DNA of 64,000 nucleotides from Gammaproteobacteria bacterium (GTDB taxonomy: Bacteria; Pseudomonadota; Gammaproteobacteria; Burkholderiales; Gallionellaceae). The translations under genes were made by a program, and so were the position numbers. Under the pieces are notes generated by a model, which was not told where the DNA came from, did not search any database, and saw only the letters and a list, made by a program, of their open reading frames with translations. This document shows, piece after piece, positions 47,371 through 57,500 of the stretch (its first letter is position 1; the number at the start of each line of letters is the position of its first letter). The stretch is from NCBI GenBank assembly GCA_018813765.1, contig JAHJBC010000001.1, positions 367,474 through 431,473 of the forward strand, given 5' to 3'.

Positions 47371-47405
47371 TATATCAACACATTTTTTATTCTGTAAAGG
47401 AAGAC

Positions 47406-48266
47406 ATGGAAAAGTCCAATCGGAAGTGGGGGAAAACAGGTCGCCTTCAGTTCATCGAGTTCCGGCTGTACTGGGAAGGGCGTATTAATCGCGGTGATCT
47501 TGTGGATCATTTTCAGATATCGGTGCCTCAAGCGTCGCTCGATATTGCAAGTTATCTTGAAACCGCACCTGGAAATGTTGAGTACGACAAACAGCGAAAG
47601 GCGTATTTCGCAACTGAGAACTTCAAACCCGTACTCACTGAGCCGAATGCAAGGGACTATCTATCGCAACTCGAGATGCTGCGCGCGGAAGACGAAAGCC
47701 CGGTTTCACATCGATCGTTTGTTGGGATGCCGCCAAGTTTCGATATAGCCCAAACACCCGAACGTGTCGTAAGCGCGGCTGTATTCCAGAGAGTCCTCAA
47801 AGCCATTCGGGAAAAGCTGGACATGGAAATTGAATATCAATCTATGACGCGTCCGCAGCCCACATGGAGATGGATATCGCCTCACTCAGTTGCATCTGAC
47901 GGGTTCCGTTGGCATATCAGAGCGTACTGCCACGATCGAAATAAGTTTATTGATTTCGTATTTGGTCGAATTCTAAATATTGGGGCAACGCGTGCAAGCC
48001 AAGTAGATTCCGAAACGGATGCGCCTTGGCACACGATGGTCGAACTTAAGATAGGGCCCAACCCAACACTTGATGAAGCACAAAGGAAGGTAATTGAGCT
48101 TGACTATGCCATGACCGATGGTATGGTCACACTTGTACTTCGCGAGGCACTAGCTCCGTATATGAAGAAGCGTCTGGGGCTTCTGTCTAGCATTACTGGA
48201 AGCGATGCGCCGCAATCAGCTCAGCACCTTTGCTTGATCAGTGAGCAACGTTGTGAAACCCAGTGA
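47406..48266 (+). CDS. WYL-domain transcriptional regulator (BrxR/CapW-like)
   Basis: This 286-residue protein has an N-terminal winged helix (LQFIEFRLYWEGRINRGDLVDHFQIS, PQASLDIASYLE). A middle WYL domain (EIEYQSMTRPQPTWRWISPHSVASDGFRWHIRAYCHD) and a C-terminal WCX-like region follow. Size and layout match BrxR and CapW, which repress defence operons until damage or infection. The ATG follows AAAGGAAG. It lies between the UBL operon (divergent) and the DUF2779 gene (same strand, 33 nt away). Confidence 0.88.
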   Translation: MEKSNRKWGKTGRLQFIEFRLYWEGRINRGDLVDHFQISVPQASLDIASYLETAPGNVEYDKQRKAYFATENFKPVLTEPNARDYLSQLEMLRAEDESPVSHRSFVGMPPSFDIAQTPERVVSAAVFQRVLKAIREKLDMEIEYQSMTRPQPTWRWISPHSVASDGFRWHIRAYCHDRNKFIDFVFGRILNIGATRASQVDSETDAPWHTMVELKIGPNPTLDEAQRKVIELDYAMTDGMVTLVLREALAPYMKKRLGLLSSITGSDAPQSAQHLCLISEQRCETQ

Positions 48267-48299
48267 CTATTCACCAGTAGTCTAATAACTCAGGACGGC

Positions 48300-50330
48300 A
48301 TGGAGGCCACCTTCACGCATCCTGATTCCTTAGGAGAAAGCCAAGTGACGATTCGATACCTTACGAAGTCTCGCTTTAAACTTGCAGCGGAATGCCCGCG
48401 CAAGTTGTACTACGTTGGCAAATCGGAGTATCTGGATCGATCTGTCGAGGACAGCTTTCTCGCGGCATTGGCTGAGGGTGGTTATCAAGTCGGCGAACTA
48501 GCGTGTTTAATGCATCCTGAGGGCGTCCGGATCGATGACTTGAATCACCAAAATGCGCTTGAACAAACAACAGAGCTTCTAAAGAAAGACGAGGTAACAA
48601 TCTTCGAGGCAGCTCTCGCAGTAGGCACGCTTTTTATCCGTGTAGATATCCTTCGAAAGATCGGTAGCAATATTGAACTTATTGAGGTCAAGGCCAAGTC
48701 TTATAGCTCCAAGAAGGATGGAGATTTTAGAGGTGCAAAAGGGCAAATCAAGACAGATTTTCTTCCATATCTACGCGATGTCGCGTTCCAGAGATTTGTT
48801 GCTGAACGAGCGCTTCCTGATTGCACCGTTCGTGCTTTCTTGATGTTGGCAGATAAGGAGCGGCAGGCAACCGTCGATGGGCTAAATCAGCGCTTCAAGG
48901 CTAGTCGGGATGATGGTCGGCTTCGCATCAAGATTGCTCCCAATACTGACGCCTCTGCTTTAGGAGCTCCTCTTCTGGCAAAGATCGCTGTCGACGATCT
49001 TGTGAACGAAATTCTCGTGAACCAGCTTCCCATTGAACCAGGGTTAGAGCTTCCCTTTGCCGATGCCGTGAAGGCGTTTGCTAATGCCTATTCCAATGAC
49101 CACGCACTCCTGCCAAGGATATCTTCGGAGTGCGCCAAGTGTCAGTTCAAGGCGCAGAAGTGGCCGGTGTCGAACGAACCTAGGAGCGGGTTTCATGAAT
49201 GCTGGTCGCAAGCATTCAATTGGAATGAAGACGATTTTTCCCAGGGCACTGTTCTTGATTTGTGGAACTACATGGGTAAGACAAAATTGATTGCCCAAGG
49301 AATTCTTAAGCCAAGTCAGGTTACCTTGGAGGATCTGGGTTTCGACGGTGAGCCACCGGGTCAGGCGGGGATGACTCGCAAACACCGTCAGTGGTACATC
49401 TGCCATGCAGATTGGCCGAGGGGTGGTGATTTCTACTTCGACAACCATGGATTTCTCAATGCAAGTTCAACTTGGAAGTATCCGCTGCACTGCATTGACT
49501 TCGAAACTAGTGTAGCGGCCATTCCGTTTGTCAAAGGTCGGCGCCCATATGAAATGACGGCTTTCCAGTTTTCGCATCACGTCATTGAGGAGGGGGGGCG
49601 AATAGCGCATCGCACGCAATGGATTTGCGCAGAGCCGGGTATTGACCCCAATGTTGCCTTTGTTAGAGCTCTTCGGGAGGCTCTGAAGGGCGATGAAGGG
49701 ACGATATTCAGGTGGGCAACTCACGAGAATACCGTCCTAAACCAACTGCGAGCACAGATGCTCCAGAATCCTGACTCTGTTCCCGACCTGGCGGAACTAG
49801 TCGCCTTCATAGAGCACATTACCGTGCGTTCCGGTGAAGGTAAAGAGAAGATCATCGGGGCGCGCAACATGGTCGATCTCTGCGAGATAGCGGAGAAGTT
49901 TTACTTCCATCCATCTACCAAGGGTAGCAACTCTTTGAAGAAGGTGTTGCCCGCGCTGATGAACAGTTCGCCCTTCCTGAAGAACGTTTATGAAAAACCC
50001 GCCTACGGGGGGGCCGGCATAAGCCTGAATTTTGATCAGCCAATTGCTTGGTGGAAGGTTAAGGATGGCTCTGTAGTGGATCCATACCAACTGCTTCCAC
50101 CCGTTTTCGATGATGTTTCTCGGCAAGAAACAGAAGCAGCCGAGGAGGGGCTCGCCGATGAACTGCGAGAGGGAGGCGCGGCGATGGCCGCATACGGCCG
50201 GCTTCAGTTTGAGGATATGCCGCAGGCGCGCAGACAAGCAATCGTAAGTGCACTCCTTCGATACTGCGAACTTGATACACTTGCGATGGTAATGGCAGTC
50301 CAAGCGTGGTGCTCGGCGGCAAGGTCGTAG
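48300..50330 (+). CDS. DUF2779 protein with nuclease-like domains
   Basis: The ATG at 48300 gives 676 residues. A GTG at 48345 behind TAGGAG gives 661 and a more usual N-terminus (TIRYLTKSRFKLAAECPRKLYY). The N-terminal third looks like a Cas4/PD-(D/E)XK domain: CPRKLYY, then RVDILRK and LIEVKAKS. The middle contains a Cys pair (ECAKC). The DUF2779 region begins YPLHCIDFETSVAAIPF (an exonuclease-like acidic motif) and ends RYCELDTLAMVMAVQAW, resembling an RNase H-fold/DEDD site. It probably acts on nucleic acids; the substrate is unknown. Confidence 0.8.
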   Translation: MEATFTHPDSLGESQVTIRYLTKSRFKLAAECPRKLYYVGKSEYLDRSVEDSFLAALAEGGYQVGELACLMHPEGVRIDDLNHQNALEQTTELLKKDEVTIFEAALAVGTLFIRVDILRKIGSNIELIEVKAKSYSSKKDGDFRGAKGQIKTDFLPYLRDVAFQRFVAERALPDCTVRAFLMLADKERQATVDGLNQRFKASRDDGRLRIKIAPNTDASALGAPLLAKIAVDDLVNEILVNQLPIEPGLELPFADAVKAFANAYSNDHALLPRISSECAKCQFKAQKWPVSNEPRSGFHECWSQAFNWNEDDFSQGTVLDLWNYMGKTKLIAQGILKPSQVTLEDLGFDGEPPGQAGMTRKHRQWYICHADWPRGGDFYFDNHGFLNASSTWKYPLHCIDFETSVAAIPFVKGRRPYEMTAFQFSHHVIEEGGRIAHRTQWICAEPGIDPNVAFVRALREALKGDEGTIFRWATHENTVLNQLRAQMLQNPDSVPDLAELVAFIEHITVRSGEGKEKIIGARNMVDLCEIAEKFYFHPSTKGSNSLKKVLPALMNSSPFLKNVYEKPAYGGAGISLNFDQPIAWWKVKDGSVVDPYQLLPPVFDDVSRQETEAAEEGLADELREGGAAMAAYGRLQFEDMPQARRQAIVSALLRYCELDTLAMVMAVQAWCSAARS

Positions 50331-50423
50331 ATCTGGTTGACACCATGACAGCGCGTATTTCAGCTCCGCCGGCAAGTCGGCACCGTGCCTCATTCCTCCA
50401 ATGTTGGGCCTTAAGGAGGTTTT

Positions 50424-50942
50424 ATGGCCACTAATCTCAAACGAAATCCTGAGCCAGCCGATATTCTTTTTCGCATCAAGCGCGGACTTTGTGGCTACGT
50501 GAGTTATCTGGCGGCCTGCGACATGAATGAGGCTTTCAGTGAATACGTTCTATATGAGCCGATCCTAAGAATCATGAAGGCGAGGGGATTTAACGTTGAA
50601 TGCGAGGTCGAGTGCCCAGGAGTCGTGCAGCCCAACAGGGGAGACAAAAAGAAACTAGACTTTTTGGCCGAGGGGCGCGACCGGAAGATCGCTATAGAGG
50701 TTAAGTGGGTTAGAAAAGAAGGTCGTCTAAATATTGATAGGGACTTGGAGAAGCTGAGAGGCATTCTTTTTGTAGAGCCGGAAGTCTATTCTCTGCTCTG
50801 TATCTTTGGCCGCAAAACGCATATCGATAATGTTCACGAAGAGCTATTCAAACTTGGGTTTGCTGAAAGAGGGGAACCGGTCTATGCGGAGTTCAAGAGA
50901 ACTCGATACGGTTGCCGGATATTCCGCTTGGGGAGCCCGTAA
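50424..50942 (+). CDS. Small PD-(D/E)XK-like endonuclease-fold protein
   Basis: This 172-residue protein has a strong Shine-Dalgarno (AAGGAGG) 6-10 nt before ATG 50424. The segment KKLDFLAEGRDRKIAIEVKW (residues ~75-94) has the spaced Asp and E-V-K expected of a PD-(D/E)XK active site. The rest is mixed alpha/beta with no family I recognise. It is 93 nt after the DUF2779 gene on the same strand and is probably part of the WYL-controlled unit. Confidence 0.65.
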   Translation: MATNLKRNPEPADILFRIKRGLCGYVSYLAACDMNEAFSEYVLYEPILRIMKARGFNVECEVECPGVVQPNRGDKKKLDFLAEGRDRKIAIEVKWVRKEGRLNIDRDLEKLRGILFVEPEVYSLLCIFGRKTHIDNVHEELFKLGFAERGEPVYAEFKRTRYGCRIFRLGSP

Positions 50943-51091
50943 TGAGTCGTGGCGTGTTGATGCCCAACAATTCGCTGCATGGTCGCCATCACCTACTTCC
51001 ATGGGACGACCAGTCATTGAGCATCGAATCATTGATTCCCCTTTGGTTTTGCTTGCGCCAAACGTTCAGGTTAGCCGGCAGTTTTGGAAAG

Positions 51092-51685
51092 CTAAGACCA
51101 TTTGGTGAGCACTCGTTGAATACGCGAACAGAATAACTGAATTTCATCCGGCGCGAGGTGCTCCGCTTTGTAGAGCGACAACATCTCGAACTTACAGGCC
51201 GGTGCACATGTACCCAAGAGAGCAGTCTTCAGCACCCGCCTTACGGGTCGCCAAAGCACCAGGCGGTCAACCCACGACGGCGAACCGAGTGAGGTTATGG
51301 CTAGTGCCCTTCGAAGATTGTGGAGTCTCGGCTTGATTGGGCCGAGGTCGCTGGCGTGGTCGTAGGCGATGCCTGGAGCCCAGACGCGGTCGAACCAACC
51401 TTTCAGGATGGCAGGGAAGCCGAACCACCAAGTGGGAAAGACAAGAACAAGAGCGTCTGCGGAGAGCAACCGGTCGGCTTGCAACTGAACGGCAGCAGCG
51501 TCAAACGTTGGGCCATAATAACTCTGGCGTTCGCTGACAGTGAGTGAAGGTGAAAAGTCGGTTTGGTAGAGGTCCTCAATCTGCACTTCGTGACCCGCGT
51601 TGATCAGAGCTTCAATGGCAGAGCGCGCCATGACGTGGCAAGCGCTATCAGTGATTGGGTGAGCGACGACGACAAGGCATTTCAT
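51092..51685 (-). CDS. NAD(P)H-dependent oxidoreductase, flavodoxin fold
   Basis: This 197-residue protein begins MKCLVVVAHPITDSACHVMA, with LVFPTWWFGFPAILKGWFDRVWAPGIAY in the middle. This is the NQO1/KefF-type quinone-reductase pattern binding FMN or FAD. It reduces quinones or similar acceptors with NAD(P)H in the cytosol. It sits alone and reversed between defence-type modules, so it may be passenger cargo. Confidence 0.88.
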   Translation of the reverse strand: MKCLVVVAHPITDSACHVMARSAIEALINAGHEVQIEDLYQTDFSPSLTVSERQSYYGPTFDAAAVQLQADRLLSADALVLVFPTWWFGFPAILKGWFDRVWAPGIAYDHASDLGPIKPRLHNLRRALAITSLGSPSWVDRLVLWRPVRRVLKTALLGTCAPACKFEMLSLYKAEHLAPDEIQLFCSRIQRVLTKWS

Positions 51686-51770
51686 TGCATGGACAACCGA
51701 TGAGCGGCTTTACTCACGCTGGCTAACACAAAATAAGTGAATGAAAGTTTCATCAAATCTTCGTATAAAT

Positions 51771-51791
51771 ACCCAATGATATGCATTGGGT
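51771..51791. repeat. 8-bp inverted repeat downstream of the SMC defence operon
   Basis: ACCCAATG and CATTGGGT flank a 5-nt spacer, 60 nt beyond the leftward jetD-like stop. It could be a weak terminator for that operon or an operator for the oxidoreductase gene. The T tract is short. Confidence 0.4.
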
Positions 51792-51850
51792 TGACCGCAT
51801 AATAGTAAATAGAATGTACGGACGCAATCGACCTTTATAGAGTAGAAACA

Positions 51851-52696
51851 TTATTTGGTAATTTTTACAAAACTCTCCTGAGGCAATGCGCGTCCAGACA
51901 GCCGAATAACATCCCACACTGCGGAGACACAAGCGACATCCACTTTTTCAAGCACAGCACTACACCCGGCTATCTGACTCATATACCGTTCAGTCAATCC
52001 GCTCAGCATCATCTCGGCTAGCTCATCGAGTGGCGGTGCTACAACCATTTTCAAACGGGGTAGCGAACGAGCTATCACCATGCCACTCGGGTCGTAGTCT
52101 ACGAAGGCGGCTACAGGCTGTTTCAGGTTGTGCAACATCGCCAGCATGCTGTCACTCCTCACGCTGTCTTTGTCTCCACGCCATATGATCAGGGGATTCT
52201 GGCCGGGGAATGCGAGACTATCTGCTGCCACATGGATGTCATTAAAACATTCCCAGTTTTCGACCACTACTAGCCAATCGTGGTGCGCAATATCAACAAG
52301 CTCGGCATGATCCACCTCAACATGACAGCGCGCGGGCAAGAGAAGTGGCAGCCCATTCAGGAAAAGCGGTAGCGAAGGGCGAAGGGCTTTGATGGCGACA
52401 CGGCGGCGTCTGACCGGCCCCTGAGCGAACTTCTCGTTATGTCCAACGGCTAGTGCTTCAGTGCGTGTCAGTTTATCCCATGCGTCAGGCGGCGTATCAG
52501 CGTTCACACCCTCGCTGTCCAGCAACTCTCGAATGACAAGTTTTTGGGTGGGAGTCATGTAGATGGATTTCCCTTTCCGCTCACCCACTCGTGGACCGTA
52601 GTCGCGCACGAAAGCATCAAGAGATGCGCTCATCGAAAATCTTTCATTGTCCGATTGAACACAGCGCAGCAACAACTTGACCAGTCTAGCTTCCAT
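51851..52696 (-). CDS. JetD-like Toprim protein (DUF7281-type) of a Wadjet/MksBEFG system
   Basis: This 281-residue protein carries the C-terminal Toprim-like motifs WLVVVENWECFNDIH (acidic Glu) and AFVDYDPSGMVIA (Asp-x-Asp), as in topoisomerase VI A/JetD nucleases. The N-terminal region (~1-110) is helical/winged. In Wadjet systems the JetD nuclease cuts small circular plasmids that the SMC motor extrudes. The gene overlaps the upstream kleisin-like gene by 11 nt and is last in the leftward operon. It is divergent from canonical JetD, so the call depends partly on context. Confidence 0.7.
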   Translation of the reverse strand: MEARLVKLLLRCVQSDNERFSMSASLDAFVRDYGPRVGERKGKSIYMTPTQKLVIRELLDSEGVNADTPPDAWDKLTRTEALAVGHNEKFAQGPVRRRRVAIKALRPSLPLFLNGLPLLLPARCHVEVDHAELVDIAHHDWLVVVENWECFNDIHVAADSLAFPGQNPLIIWRGDKDSVRSDSMLAMLHNLKQPVAAFVDYDPSGMVIARSLPRLKMVVAPPLDELAEMMLSGLTERYMSQIAGCSAVLEKVDVACVSAVWDVIRLSGRALPQESFVKITK

Positions 52697-53921
52697 GAAC
52701 CATCACATCCTGAACGAACAGATTCCTCGAAATGCGCGATGCACCGCGTCGCTCAATACGGTGGTACCGCAGTCCCGCGAATTCCGCACGGTGACTATTT
52801 TTTGAATTGATGACTAATAGCAGCCATATCTCATCTGGCACGCCGATGTCAGGGAAGTTCTGGCGCTTCCAGCTTAAAGCGGACAATGGGGTCGAGGAAC
52901 GAGAAGCAGCTTTCGCGAATCTGCCTAACGCAACATGGTGGGGTTGCAGCTTGAGAGTCTCGGTAGGTTTGTTTGCGCTGCGTTCTATACGTCCTGGGGA
53001 ACGTTCTCTGACTGTAATTATTGGGGGAGCTGGTAGCTGTGCAGCGATCTCGCGCAGGTATTCGTAGGCTGAGGCATCCCTCAGGTCGGAATAGGCTACC
53101 GGACTAATGCCAGCGTCGCGCATCATCCATAACGGATGGTGGTGAGTCTCTTCCAGATCGGGTAGCTCGTAACCAGAATTTTGCTGGAGAAAATTAGCGA
53201 ATTGACGGAAACGTTTCACGTCCGGTGCAATGGCGCGTAGTCGGTACAGGTAGGTCTCGAAGAAATGAAGAAGATGGGTAATCTCGGTGTGCCACTCCGC
53301 CTTGCGGTCGGAGATGAGCGTACGATAGGAGATTGCCAACGGCTCAAAGTCGCAATGTCCAGCCCCAAGCTCTTGCTCAATGCCGAACCGGTCAAGCGAT
53401 TCGAGCGCATCGCTGAAACGCCCAGCCTGTCGCAAATAGTGTGCATTCTGCCGACTCTTTGCCTCAATAGAGCTGACCACTGCAAAGTTCGTCTCAGTCA
53501 AGTTGAGTAACTTTGAGATGCCGGAACTGAAGGTGTCCGACAAGTCGGCGCATGCATCATGGAAATGGGCGGACACCTGGTCTGCATCTTCAATGCGTCC
53601 CGCAAAAACGGCATTGGCATACTCGCCCAGCAGCTGCGAAATGCGGTTGACCTGAGCGCCAGCATTGTCACCCAGTAATTCAAACAAGCGTTGTTTCTGA
53701 GTTATCTCGTCAAAGAGCTTAGTAATAAAGCTTGAAAGGCGATACGTTTCCCGACCATCCGCGACAAAAATACGGTTCTGATGCAGCACATAGGCATCGC
53801 GGTCGGACTTTGAACCGTTCTTGAGATAACGCCCTTTGCTGTACACCTCGTGTATCAGATCGCGATGCGCAGCAATCGCATTCAGCGCATTTGATAGTAA
53901 GTCATTTAGGGGCCGACTCAT
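52686..53921 (-). CDS. JetA/MksF-like kleisin of a Wadjet system
   Basis: This 411-residue mostly helical protein has a winged-helix-like N-terminus (LLSNALNAIAAHRDLIHEVYSKGRYLKNG) and long helical stretches. Towards the C-terminus is a Lys/Arg-rich region and a terminal winged-helix-like segment. The sequence alone would not identify it. Its position between the KITE-like and Toprim genes, with ATGA coupling to the former, matches the kleisin slot in JetABCD/MksBEFG operons. Confidence 0.65.
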   Translation of the reverse strand: MSRPLNDLLSNALNAIAAHRDLIHEVYSKGRYLKNGSKSDRDAYVLHQNRIFVADGRETYRLSSFITKLFDEITQKQRLFELLGDNAGAQVNRISQLLGEYANAVFAGRIEDADQVSAHFHDACADLSDTFSSGISKLLNLTETNFAVVSSIEAKSRQNAHYLRQAGRFSDALESLDRFGIEQELGAGHCDFEPLAISYRTLISDRKAEWHTEITHLLHFFETYLYRLRAIAPDVKRFRQFANFLQQNSGYELPDLEETHHHPLWMMRDAGISPVAYSDLRDASAYEYLREIAAQLPAPPIITVRERSPGRIERSANKPTETLKLQPHHVALGRFAKAASRSSTPLSALSWKRQNFPDIGVPDEIWLLLVINSKNSHRAEFAGLRYHRIERRGASRISRNLFVQDVMVHGS

Positions 53922-54550
53922 ATCAAGTTGCCTGTTTCATTCTCTTGTTGCTGTTGTTCATCGCCAATCTTTAGTGTTTCGTCGGTCTCGTGGATGAACT
54001 TGATGACATCAAGGAGATACTCGATTTTTGATGTAACCTGATAAATCGCTCGCTCCGGGTTAGCCAGCTTCAGATAGCCGTCATTGACCAGCCGTTTGAA
54101 TATATTGTCCAGCAACTTACGTTGGGTGATGTCTGACGAAGCTGCCCTAAAGCGTGAGCCAAGCGATTGCAGTTCATTCCGTAATGAGATGTCCTGGTCA
54201 ATTTTACCAATCAGGGTGTCCGCTTCGATGGCAGTGCCATACATAAGGATGTCTTCTTGCCCCGTCGTGCGGATAACAAGATTGAAGAATGAAATAACTG
54301 GAATGAGATTATTTTTAATATCGGAGTAGTTTGATCGGATCGCGGCACGCTCCTGCTCACCGTAGGAAGCAAAGACAAGATAGAAACCAGATTCCTTCGA
54401 TGTTTTTGTCACTCGCCGTCCGATCTTGGCGAAAAAATCTTCGACCGACCGCAAGCTGTCTTCGTCACATAGGAAATCAAAGGTGTCCGGGTGTGATACG
54501 CGGCAGATGAATGTTCCTTCGAGCAACTGGAAGATCACGCGCTCAAACAT
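53918..54550 (-). CDS. JetB/MksE-like KITE protein of a Wadjet system
   Basis: From ATG 54550 (8-nt overlap with the SMC stop) the protein is 210 residues. The sequence FVAKIG-like acidic/basic helical N-terminal half is followed by RKLLDNIFKRLVNDGYLKLANPERA, a winged-helix segment typical of MukE/MksE, and an acidic Gln-rich tail. It would bridge kleisin and SMC heads. The longer open frame to 54685 lies inside the SMC gene and was rejected. The call rests on context and size. Confidence 0.65.
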   Translation of the reverse strand: MFERVIFQLLEGTFICRVSHPDTFDFLCDEDSLRSVEDFFAKIGRRVTKTSKESGFYLVFASYGEQERAAIRSNYSDIKNNLIPVISFFNLVIRTTGQEDILMYGTAIEADTLIGKIDQDISLRNELQSLGSRFRAASSDITQRKLLDNIFKRLVNDGYLKLANPERAIYQVTSKIEYLLDVIKFIHETDETLKIGDEQQQQENETGNLI

Positions 54551-57500
54551 TATCTCCTCCCATGTCCAAGACAATTTCAACGATTTCGGGATGATTCGCC
54601 GTCCGTTGCACTCGATACAACTTAGCGAATTGAGCCAGAATATCCAGATTGGCTTCAGGGCAAGCCGAGAACATGCGTATGTCATTTTCCTTCAACATGA
54701 CCAGCAAGTCATGGATGTTGCGTGAATCCAGATCAAGTAATTCGTCCACCGCCCATGTAATTTGTACGTTGGCCTCGCCGCGAATTTTACGGATGAATGC
54801 GACAAAGATGGTGCAGAGAATGAGGTAGGACAGGCCATTTGACGATAGTTTTTCGAGGTCTGCCGTCGTGTGGAATGACTTGGGAGTACCATTCTCGATA
54901 ACATCGCCACGGATATTAATAAGCTTGCGGCGCTCGGCGCGAATACCTTCGCGCACCTCCCAGTGACTGACCAGGCGCTTGAGTCCTTCCGCGAACTCGG
55001 CGGGCGGCATTTCTCGGCTAGAGGATGACCAGGCTTGGTGGATGGCGTTGAATTCCTTTACGTCATTCCAGTATTTCAGTTTTTCCAATGCGGAGTCAAA
55101 GTGAATGGTGATGCTCGATATGCACCTGAACACGTTGATCTGATTGAGTGCCTTCTGGATGTCATTGTTGAAACTACCAACTTCCTTGTGAAACTGAAGC
55201 AACTTGTTGTGGAATTCCGAGATAAGGCTACCGTAGGAACGCGCCTGCATCATCAAGATGTGACGGCGTGATTCATGTTCTCGTGAGAACCAGTCATGCA
55301 GCGGTTTGACCCATGCCTCTGGGTTACTATCATCCGGATCAACGGATGCGCGCGTCGTGCTGAAATATTGCTCGGTTGGGGAACCTTGTACGCCACTAAA
55401 GGAAGACTTTATCTTGCGAATTTTGCTTGCCAACTCACTGTGCATGGTTTTGCGGCTGGAGAAAAGGTTATTGGCTTGACTGAACAGGTGTCCAACAGTC
55501 CATGATGGGTCGAATGGTTGCTGCATGACTTCCCGATCAGGTGGATAGTCAGACATTTGCGCGACCCTATTCTCGACGAGCCCTTTGTTGTGGACAATAT
55601 CTGCCAGTCTGGTCATCAAATCAGCAATCTTGGATTGAATTTCAGCCTGCCGTGTAGCCCACTGGCGGGAAAGATTTCCCTTGCGGTTCTTTAACTCCAA
55701 TTGCTTGCTGCGACATGTCTTGGCTGTTTCATCCCATTCGCCACGTTTGACCAACTCGTTTTCGCGCCAGAATCGCCATGCGGTGACGTTATCAACCGAT
55801 CCTTCTGCCGTGCGAATTTGCTTGCCTTGTTCCTCTATTTCCAAGTCGATGCCTTTGAGCATGGCAGTATCGACACCTTTTTCGGAAAGCGCTTTTAGCT
55901 TTTCCTCTGCAAGCCCGGCCAGTTGCTGTTCCTTTGCTTCATGAGCGCGCTTGAGGGCATTCTGAACTGCACCAATGGCTTCAGTCTGTTGTTGTTTCAG
56001 GGAGTTCTCAATATCCGAATGTTTCATAGCGCACGTCTGCCGGGCAGCGATTAACGAGGCATTGGCATCAGTGATTCTCTGGTTACACGCACCAAGATTT
56101 TCACGCACTGCAATCAGATTCAACTCTGCATCTTGCTTGGATTGCTTCTTTGAGTTATCGACCGCTTGTTTCGCGGCAACCTCCTCTGCTTTCAAGGTGG
56201 TTTCTCGGGCGAATAGCTTGGCCGTCTCAGCATCATGCAAAGTCAGTGCTGTATCTGCCGCAGCCCTGCGCTTATTGCATTGTTCCAGCAATTGCTCGGC
56301 CTCACTGATGTCCTTATTCAATAGATCCTGTTCATCTCGACAAGACGCGATCTGAACTTGTAGTGCCGCTTCATCTGCGCAGAGAGTGCTGTCAAGGTGC
56401 GATAGTTCGAGTGATACCCCATAGAGCGAATCGACACCGCCATCGATGGACGGTGACAACCCATTCATGGTCAGGACGTCCTCACGAATTACCTTGGCGA
56501 TGTCGGCAGGCCAATCTGGCTTGTTCGTGCGCAAGAAATGCAGCAGCGAGTCCTTATTTGGATTGAGGTGTGTCAGCAAGCGTTGGTGCTTTGTCTCGAC
56601 ATCCTCAGCGCGTCGGCGCATCCCACTGAGAATCTTCTCCTGCTCGGCGTATGAGCGCCCAGTCTGAACCTTCTTTTCATCCAGTGGGAGGCGGCCACTT
56701 TGAGCGATGCGCATCTCTTCGCGCAAACTATCCAGGTCGATACGCTTCTTTTCAAGTGCTTCAACCGTAGCAGGATCGGCGGGGGGATTATTGACCACAC
56801 TGTTCCAGTGTGCTTCCTGACGGATAACCTGGTCACGCTCGATGCGAATGGCTTCAAGTTCACTATCGGCAGCCGCCTGTATAACCTGCTCGGCCTTCAG
56901 ACGCTCAGCATTGTTTTCGGAGAGCTGAGGTTCAAACCGCTCGCGAACATGATCCATCGATGTGTTTAGTTGCTGGACGCTAGCCAGATGCTCGTTCTGG
57001 ACAGAAATGGCTATTGATTGGTATTTCTGCTCGATCTTGGACGACTCACCCAGCAAGACGTCCTTCCGGGTGTTGAGCGATTCGAGTTTGTTTCGCAACT
57101 GTGGAATGCTGGCAACCAGCTCTGCCATTTTAGCGATGGAATCATCTTCATATTGCTTTGCGGTGGCATCGATGGTCTTGACCCGGCTTTCGGCCTCGTT
57201 CGCATCGGCTTCGGCTTTTGATTCACTTTCTTGCAATTTCTGAAATGATACGTTGAACTTCGACTGTTCTTGCTCACGGACATCGTCTAGCTGAGTTTGA
57301 TTTTCCTTCAGCAGAACATTTTGGCTTGCTAAATGCTGCTCAAGCACCAGCAGTTTTGCGTGCAAGGTTCTAATCTCGTATCTGTTGGCATTCAGTTGGG
57401 TATCGATTCCTTCGACTTCCTTCATCAGGTCGGCGTGCTGCATGACTTCATTGTATGCGGCGAACTGCGAAGGCCACTCAGCATACTGGTCGCGATCCCC

